NCBI GenBank assembly: GCA_016806645.1
Contig: JACSYO010001581.1
Location: 434,001 to 498,000, forward strand
Source of the DNA: Ophiodon elongatus
Lineage: Eukaryota; Chordata; Actinopteri; Perciformes; Hexagrammidae
Reading direction: 5' to 3'
Length of the DNA: 64,000 bases
The translations under genes were made by a program, and so were the position numbers. Below are positions 58,601 to 64,000 of the stretch, piece after piece; positions within the stretch are counted from its first letter, which is position 1; every line of letters begins with the position of its first letter. Under the pieces are notes generated by a model, which had not been told where the DNA came from, made no database searches, and worked only from the letters and a program-made list of their open reading frames with translations.

Positions 58601-60237
58601 GCGGCTGTGATTTGATTCCACTTGCAGATAGTGAGGAGGTTCATCCTCATGTCCACCCCCCACCTCCCCCACCTCCCTCCCCTCCCTCCCCTCTCTTCTT
58701 CATTTCTTGCCAAAAGCTGCTTGCCAGTTGTTTGGCCTATTCAAGGATGTTGGATTTGATTTGTTAGACTTATTCTGGAATTAATCAGATTTTCTTCCAA
58801 GTTCAAATTTGTCTGTTAACTTTATTTTCCTCCCTGGACAACTCCTCACTTTTCCCCCCCCAGCCCTTGTGAATTCCCCTCACCTCTCAAAGCTGAAAAG
58901 CTGCGGTGGTGAAATACAGAGCGAGGACAGCAGCAAGCTCCGAGATGGTCTTTTATAAATCAGAGTGCGGTGTAAAAGCCCCAGCTCGATATCTCATCAT
59001 AGACGTGGTAGTGTTCAGAAAGTGGCCCAAGCAATGAGCCAAGGCTCAACTATCTATTCGGAGGTGTACGTGCTTTGTGAGTGTGTGTGTATGGTGTTTC
59101 TATTGACCAGTGAATGCACCATTGTACACTGATTTATGAATATGTGCTTTCATGAGTCCTGCATGCTTTTATGCACTCACAGTTTAGAGAGAAAACATGG
59201 TTCATTTGTCAGAGGCACTAAAGTGCATGCAGCTGAATGAACACAGATATACCTGTGAACTCCCTGGTGTTGGTGTGTGTTACAGCGGCCTGTCTGTCAG
59301 TGGCTGCAACGCAGAGGGGATGTGACAAGTTTTATTCATTCTCCTTCAGGCCTTTATACACCAGTGATGTTTTATTTTTTGTGCGATTAATTCTCACATC
59401 AATATATTTTTTTCAAACTGTTGTTTTTGTCATGAATACTTTCACACACATCCATACATACACATATAATATTTACAGACCAGTATTTTTTTTATTCATC
59501 ACACCACTGGTGTGTAAATGCCTTTATTGGGACAATGCACATTTGTACATTTGGATATTCTTGAAATACTTTATTGTGATTTAAGTATGTTATTTTCTCA
59601 TATAATAAAAAAAGAGAATTTAGATTGAAGGTTGTCGAAGGATTGCATAGAAAAAGTAAAAAAAAAGAAGTAATATTCAACTTATTGGAAGTTCTGCGAC
59701 CCTCCACCTCCTCTGTCTCACCTGCAGGTGTGCAAGGATATATGTAAAGCTCTACTTTAATACTGTTTAAAGTACAGATAGCCCAAATGACCACTGGCGT
59801 TTTGAACCAAACTGGGGACTCCCTGAAAGTAGTAAGCCAACCCGACACCGCTGGCACACATCTCCAGATAGGAAAACAGCAAGCGGCAAACGTTCCACAA
59901 ACTCTTGTAGCTGTTTTAGTAATATTAGAATTAATAAGCAACTCTGCGACATGCCACAATCATATAAATGTAGGCAAAATAGCAGTCACAAAAGGTTGGT
60001 GATTTCAATTTGAATTGGCTATTGTTCTTCGGCTTAGTGGGTGGCATTGAGCTACTGGGTTAGCATCGCCTGATTCATCGGCTATCCACTTTTTCTTGCA
60101 CTAAACCATTGTTATTATATGGACCTTTAAAAATTCACACACAGTCGGTCGACCTCTACTTAGGACTATGAAAAATGTCCACCGGTCCAAAAACGTCTTG
60201 TATGTAACATCAAAGAGGTCCTGAGATAGTGAACAGC
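58601..60237. other. Unique sequence, no gene recognised
   Basis: The polypyrimidine stretch 58650-58705 makes proline-rich artefact frames. The frames at 59237-59584 and 59492-59959 have no domain. No RNA gene was seen. Confidence 0.45.
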
Positions 60238-60412
60238 TGGTGAACATAGTGGAGCATTTAGCAGCTGAAGAGACAGACATTATTCTCAGGAGTTAGTGGA
60301 GACCAAAAACAGAGCAAAAGGAGAGAGAATATTGCACTTACATTCATCAAGTGGACAGAAAAAACACAATTTGAAATAAATGCTTATGTTGCTCTGTGTC
60401 TGTTGGATGTGT
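60238..60412 (+). repeat. Dispersed repeat, copy 2 (pairs with 46.1 kb)
   Basis: Same orientation and landmarks as 46082-46240. This copy has an additional CACTTACATTCATCAAGTGG segment where copy 1 has TGGACTGGGTACATAAAC. 14 kb separates them. Confidence 0.65.
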
Positions 60413-61257
60413 AAATTACTCTTTCCACCTCAGCATACACACAGCACTTAGGACTATAGAGGGTAACAGCTCTGGAACAGGGTGTTGAAGTCCCAGCTGG
60501 GTGTTGTTGTGGTCTGATGCATCGTCAGTAGCCCCCATCTCCCTGCCTCACCCATCCCATCCCATCCTCATCTCGCCCCCCTGCAGTGCATCAAGCCCCA
60601 TTAACCCCCCGCCTGCCTCTCTGCAGGCTCCCTGTGTGCTTAACACAGTGGCGTTAGCGTAAAAGATGTGCCTGCTCCTCCAGATGAGCTTTGCACAGTT
60701 TAATAGAGGTCTTGGAGAGGCCCACATTAATATAGTAAGGCCGCCGAGAGGAGGCCATGACTTACACCTCCCACTCCACCCACCATACATTCTGTCTCCC
60801 CCCCATTTTTCTATCTTTCTTCTTTATTTCTTTTTCTTCTGAGACGAGTCATTTGGCCGTGTGGTGACATCTCTGTCCCCGCGCTGGCAGTACAATGTTA
60901 ACTTTCACCCTGCAGCTGGGTTATAACCTCCTTCTCTCATCTCTGTGTGTTGACAGCAGTGGTCAGACAGCCACAGTAAGGTGACGACTTGTGCTGCCTT
61001 AAGCACTGTGCTGATGTGTTGGGGCTTCTAGGTGAGCAAAGCGTTTGGCACATGGGTGATAGTGTTGAGACGGGATTTGCTGAAGGAGCTTTGTTTAGTT
61101 TTATCACACAGTAAGAAAGTTTCCTTGGGCTAAGACATCTAAGAGTCCTTAGTATTGCTTCTTCCAGTATTGCAATGCATGCTCATTTATATACTGCATT
61201 TTATACATTGCTCATGACCTCCTGACCTCTCCTCTAGCATCCCCACCAATTTTCGCG
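60413..61257. other. Unique sequence, CNE-like patch at 60.63-60.77 kb
   Basis: No gene was recognised. The stretch 60636-60770 (TTAACACAGTGGCGTTAGCG, TTTGCACAGTTTAATAGAGG, CCCACATTAATATAGTAAGG) has the non-repetitive, mixed look of constrained noncoding DNA. Pyrimidine-rich flanks lie at 60540-60620 and 60795-60840. Confidence 0.35.
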
Positions 61258-61640
61258 TTGCATGACTTTCAGGAGTTTGATCGCGGGATCGTTGGTTTAT
61301 TTGCGTAACTCGCACTGTAGTTGCGCCGGAGAGCAGCGGGCGGCTGACCTTCGTGTAGACAACGTTTCATCAATCATTGCTGAAATAACCACTATTGCTG
61401 CTTTTTTACATGTTGTGGAAGTCCCAGATATCACGGGAAACTAAACGCCGTCGTGTCTGGGTTCATAACATCAACCGTCGGCGCTCTGTGAATTTCATCG
61501 AGCTGTATTCATCTAGCAAGCCACACGTCGGCTGGTTTACTACGGCTGTGTGAACCCAAAATAAACTATTTTACTGTGATTTATTTGTAATAAATGGATT
61601 GAAAGGATGCTGAAATAACTACATAATGATGCTGATTTGT
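61258..61640 (+). repeat. DNA-transposon-like repeat, copy 2 (pairs with 21.5 kb)
   Basis: Fuller copy of the repeat at 21478-21809. It retains CCGTCGGCGCTCTGTGAATT and CATCGAGCTGTATTCATC, which the other copy lacks. It begins near TTTCGCGTTGCATGAC, and its last shared landmark is TGAAATAACTACATAATGATG. CpG content is higher here, suggesting less decay. Confidence 0.65.
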
Positions 61641-61782
61641 GTCACACTCATTAATACATAACCTGATATAAAAACATACACAATTCACCACACTTCTGAA
61701 TTCAACATTTTGTTGTATATCAATATGCTGTTGTCAAGGCTGTTGCTATGACACTTGCAGCTTTTTATGACACCAACGGTTA

Positions 61783-62073
61783 GCGGGTGACTGTGGCTCA
61801 CCCATCCATCAGATGATGATCGGAGGTTCGATCCCGAGCTCCGCTAGTCCACGTCGATGTGTCCTTGGGCAAGACACTTAACCCTTAATTGCTCCAGAAG
61901 GCCGATTACCATCGGTGTGTGAATGGGTATGAATGTTAAATAGTCCTGGTGGGCAGGTGGCACCTTGCATGGTAGCCCCTGTCATCAGTGTATGAATGAG
62001 TGAATGACATGTAGTGTAAAAGTGCTTTGAGTGGTCGGAAGACTAGAAAAGCACAAGTCCATTTACCATTTAG
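61783..62073 (+). mobile_element. tRNA-derived SINE with RTE-like tail, plus strand
   Basis: The head carries TGGCTCACCCATCC (A-box-like) and GGAGGTTCGATCCCGAGC, with a B box GGTTCGATCCC close to the canonical GGTTCGANTCC. The body has TGTCCTTGGGCAAGACACTT and TTGCTCCAGAAGG, and the tail has CTTTGAGTGGTCGGAAGACTAG ending ATTTACCATTTAG. Together with 17547-17826 it forms an inverted pair 44 kb apart. It is not a functional tRNA gene: it lacks an acceptor stem pairing and is embedded in the SINE body. Confidence 0.82.
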
Positions 62074-62274
62074 CTGTCAAAAAGAAAGTCGGTTCTTTCT
62101 TAAGAGCTCCAGGAAGCTTACTCCTTTCTTCGTAAAGTACCCAGCAATAAAAGTGCTGCATTCTGTAAACACTGCAAGAGAACAAGTTTAGTCGTGTGTG
62201 GTTGAAATGCCGATATAAGAGGATTGAGGTGGATTTTGGGAGACAAAACGTAATTTTTCTCCTTCTTCATGGGT

Positions 62275-62550
62275 ATTGCATGTTCTCTCCTTGACTGCGT
62301 GGGTTCTCTCTGGGTTCTCAGTCTTCCTCCCACAGCCCAAAGACATGCAGCTTAGGTTAATTGTTGACTTTAAATTTCCTGTAGGTGTAAATGTGAGCGT
62401 GAATGGTTGTTGGTCTCTATGTGTCAGCCCTGTGATAGTCTGGCGACCTGTACAGGGTGAATCCTGCCTTCACCCAATGTGAGCTGGGATCGGCTCCAGC
62501 CCCCCACGACCCTGGACAGGATATGTGTTTAAAGATAATGGATGGATGGA
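62275..62550 (+). mobile_element. Retroposon 3' fragment with (ATGG)n tail
   Basis: TTGCATGTTCTCTCC, CTGCGTGGGTTCTCTC, CCCAAAGACATGCAG, CTGGCGACCTGTACAGGGTG, GGGATCGGCTCCAGCC, then GATAATGGATGGATGGA at the end. This segment order is very common in fish genomes, and the short GATG/ATGG tail fits RTE/Rex-type retroposons. I recognise it by pattern, and the exact family is uncertain. No coding sequence. Confidence 0.65.
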
Positions 62551-62704
62551 GTTCATTGTGTATGTTAAAATGACTGACCAAGATCTTTTAATTCTGATCT
62601 AAACTTTACGAGGCAAATCAATTCAGTGGATTGATGCATTTTTCTTAAACTGCAAACACTTCTTTCGTCTTACTCTGTGATCTGGAGGAAGTTAAATATG
62701 CAAA
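62551..62704. other. Short unique spacer
   Basis: AT-rich spacer between the ATGG-tailed retroposon and the LINE tail. Confidence 0.4.
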
Positions 62705-63610
62705 GACTACTTTAATTATCTATTTGTTTTATTGTTCGGTCCTTCTTGTCCTGGGTCCAGCTTCAATGGTTTCCAGTGTGGTATTAAATTTATTTTAAAA
62801 TCTTACTGTTTGTTTTAAAGGCATTCAGTGGCACCTACTTACATCTTTAAACCTTCATCTACTTCTCGTAGTTCTTCTTCTTTTGTTGATGTTTCCACAG
62901 TCTTAAGTGAAGCACCAGGGGATCACACCTTTTCTGCTGTGGCCTCTAGGTTGTGGAATAGACTCCCTCTTGATTTGCCTGGGGACCAGACAAATCTGTG
63001 AGCTTGATTTATTTGCTCTGGCAGATGCGTCTGGGCCCCCTCCGCTTTGGACAGATTTCTAGCAGCCTGAGATTCGATAGGCCAATCACAACTGTTTATC
63101 TAATGAGGGGTGTGTTCGAGACGGTGGCTGTACAGAGCAGTACTGTTGAGGCATTTTCAAAGATGGCTGCAGCTGTTGTGGAACTTTCTGTTGATCGCAT
63201 ATAGCCTGACGTCGCCAAATCCCATTGCATCTGTCAGAGCAAATTATACGTGAGCTTACAGATTCGTCTGGTTCCCAGGAAAAGTCAAAAACTCAGATGG
63301 CAAATATGGCAACACTTTTTCATAGACATGCTGCACCATCACCACTCATCCCTGCTGCTGTAGTCTGTTTACATGTTCCTGTCGATCAGTGCTATGTCAC
63401 ATGTTTCTTTGCTATAATTGGTTGTAGGTCTATCCAATTGCGTCCAGAGGCATCTTAATCTACGCCCATTGAAATCGAAAATGAACTGAGAGGTCCAGAC
63501 TAATTCTGCCGATATCAGGCTACCTCTTGATTCCCTCGCTACTAAAAGTCCTTTGTTCTTAATCTCTGTTTCAGATTTTTAACCTTGCCTTGCAAATTGT
63601 ATCTCACTTT
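62705..63610 (+). pseudogene. L2-like LINE C-terminal RT tail, split by an insertion
   Basis: On the plus strand YFKILLFVLKAFSG (about 62785) and FKPSSTSRSSSSFVDVSTVL lead to HTFSAVASRLWNRLPLD (to 62975). This is the C-terminal signature also seen at 14.7 and 19.3 kb. The element is then interrupted by 547 bp and resumes at 63523 with CCTCTTGATTCCCTCGC (LDSLA) and a decayed 3' end to about 63610. The truncated copy holds only the last 100 or so codons, with a frameshift after the insertion. It is dead. Confidence 0.75.
62976..63522. mobile_element. Insertion of unknown class with 10-bp target duplication
   Basis: Bounded by a perfect 10-bp direct repeat cctcttgatt (62966-62975 and 63523-63532). 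The left end starts TGCCTGGGGACCAGAC. The right end on the other strand is TAGCCTGATATCGGCAGA, with GTCTGGACC a little inside. The ends share only GCCTG and a (G/A)(G/A)CCAGAC-like motif, so any terminal inverted repeats are poor. A 9-10 bp duplication fits Mutator-like elements. The two short plus-strand frames inside have no known domain. It is probably non-autonomous. Confidence 0.7.
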
Positions 63611-64000
63611 GATTTACTTGTTAATTATGAATGCCCTTCAAAAAAGTATCTTGATTTTTCTAATGCGTTTGACATCTCCATTAATGAAGTGAAAAGCTGG
63701 CAGCTTCCATCTTGAGGTGTCCGATGGCATTGTAAGCATGCGGATCCTCCGCATCGCCATCTTCCATTCCACATTACAGGACCCCTGTGAGGGACTCCTT
63801 ATTGTCAATTTTGTCTAGTGCGGTGTAACCGGAGTGGGCTTAGAACTTTGAGTGTTGGTATTTTTACATTTTTGACTTGATTGCAGCTGCAGTGATGTGT
63901 CCTGTATGATTTCTTCACCGCGGTACCATACACCTCTTCACACACAGCTCCATTTTCTCTACACATTGACTGTTATTTTTTACCTTCCTGAATCCTTCAT
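63611..64000. other. Unique sequence to the window edge
   Basis: No repeat, frame or RNA was recognised. Any feature may continue past the end. Confidence 0.4.

Noticed and set aside
61783..61855. tRNA gene suggested by the GGTTCGATCCC B box
   Set aside because: The sequence continues into a SINE body, has a second decayed copy at 17.5 kb, and lacks a proper acceptor stem.

Overview
This window looks like gene-poor nuclear DNA from a bony fish, probably a percomorph teleost. That is an inference. It rests on very dense (CA)n microsatellites and on several repeat types typical of teleosts: L2-like, jockey-like and RTE-tailed retroposons, hAT and Harbinger DNA transposons, and CAGGGGCG-type or TTAA-flanked short elements. 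I found no open reading frame that I can identify as a host protein-coding exon, no rRNA or functional tRNA, no CRISPR array and no bacterial-style operon. Nearly every recognisable protein trace belongs to a transposable element.

Layout. 0-9 kb: two copies of one unclassified repeat, the second interrupted by a hAT-type element with an 8-bp target duplication. This is followed by a decayed LINE reverse-transcriptase fragment and a compound CA microsatellite. 9-18 kb: an inverted pair of an unclassified repeat, a G-run, AT and CA microsatellites, an L2-like tail, a short MADF-like exon candidate behind a CCAAT/GC-box upstream region, and a minus-strand tRNA-derived SINE. 18.5-20.7 kb: the best-preserved coding sequence, a 5'-truncated L2-like LINE with a 484-codon open RT frame on the minus strand. 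22.5-23.9 kb: a dead jockey-like LINE carrying a nested solo LTR. 25.4-27.2 kb: a complete-ended but decayed PIF/Harbinger element with TTA target duplication. 28-45 kb: mostly unique sequence, with a 19/20-bp minisatellite, a solo-LTR-like block near 39 kb, and GC-rich or homeodomain-site-rich stretches that look like candidate conserved noncoding elements. 45-61 kb: more unique sequence, a TTAA-flanked MITE at 48.2 kb, long CA arrays, and a minus-strand E2F/CCAAT promoter-like block at 56 kb. 61-64 kb: a second copy of a DNA-transposon-like repeat, a plus-strand SINE, an ATGG-tailed retroposon, and an L2-like LINE tail split by a 547-bp insertion flanked by a 10-bp duplication.

The elements do not form a pathway. 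What they record is the order of insertions. Three nested insertions can be dated relative to their hosts from target duplications and restored host sequence: hAT in the repeat at 4.2 kb, the LTR in the LINE at 22.6 kb, and the unknown element in the LINE at 63 kb. The stretches without repeats, especially 42.5-45.2, 50-52.2 and 57-60.8 kb, resemble the intergenic or intronic surroundings of a developmental gene, but that can only be settled by cross-species alignment. I did not find a convincing undescribed biological system.
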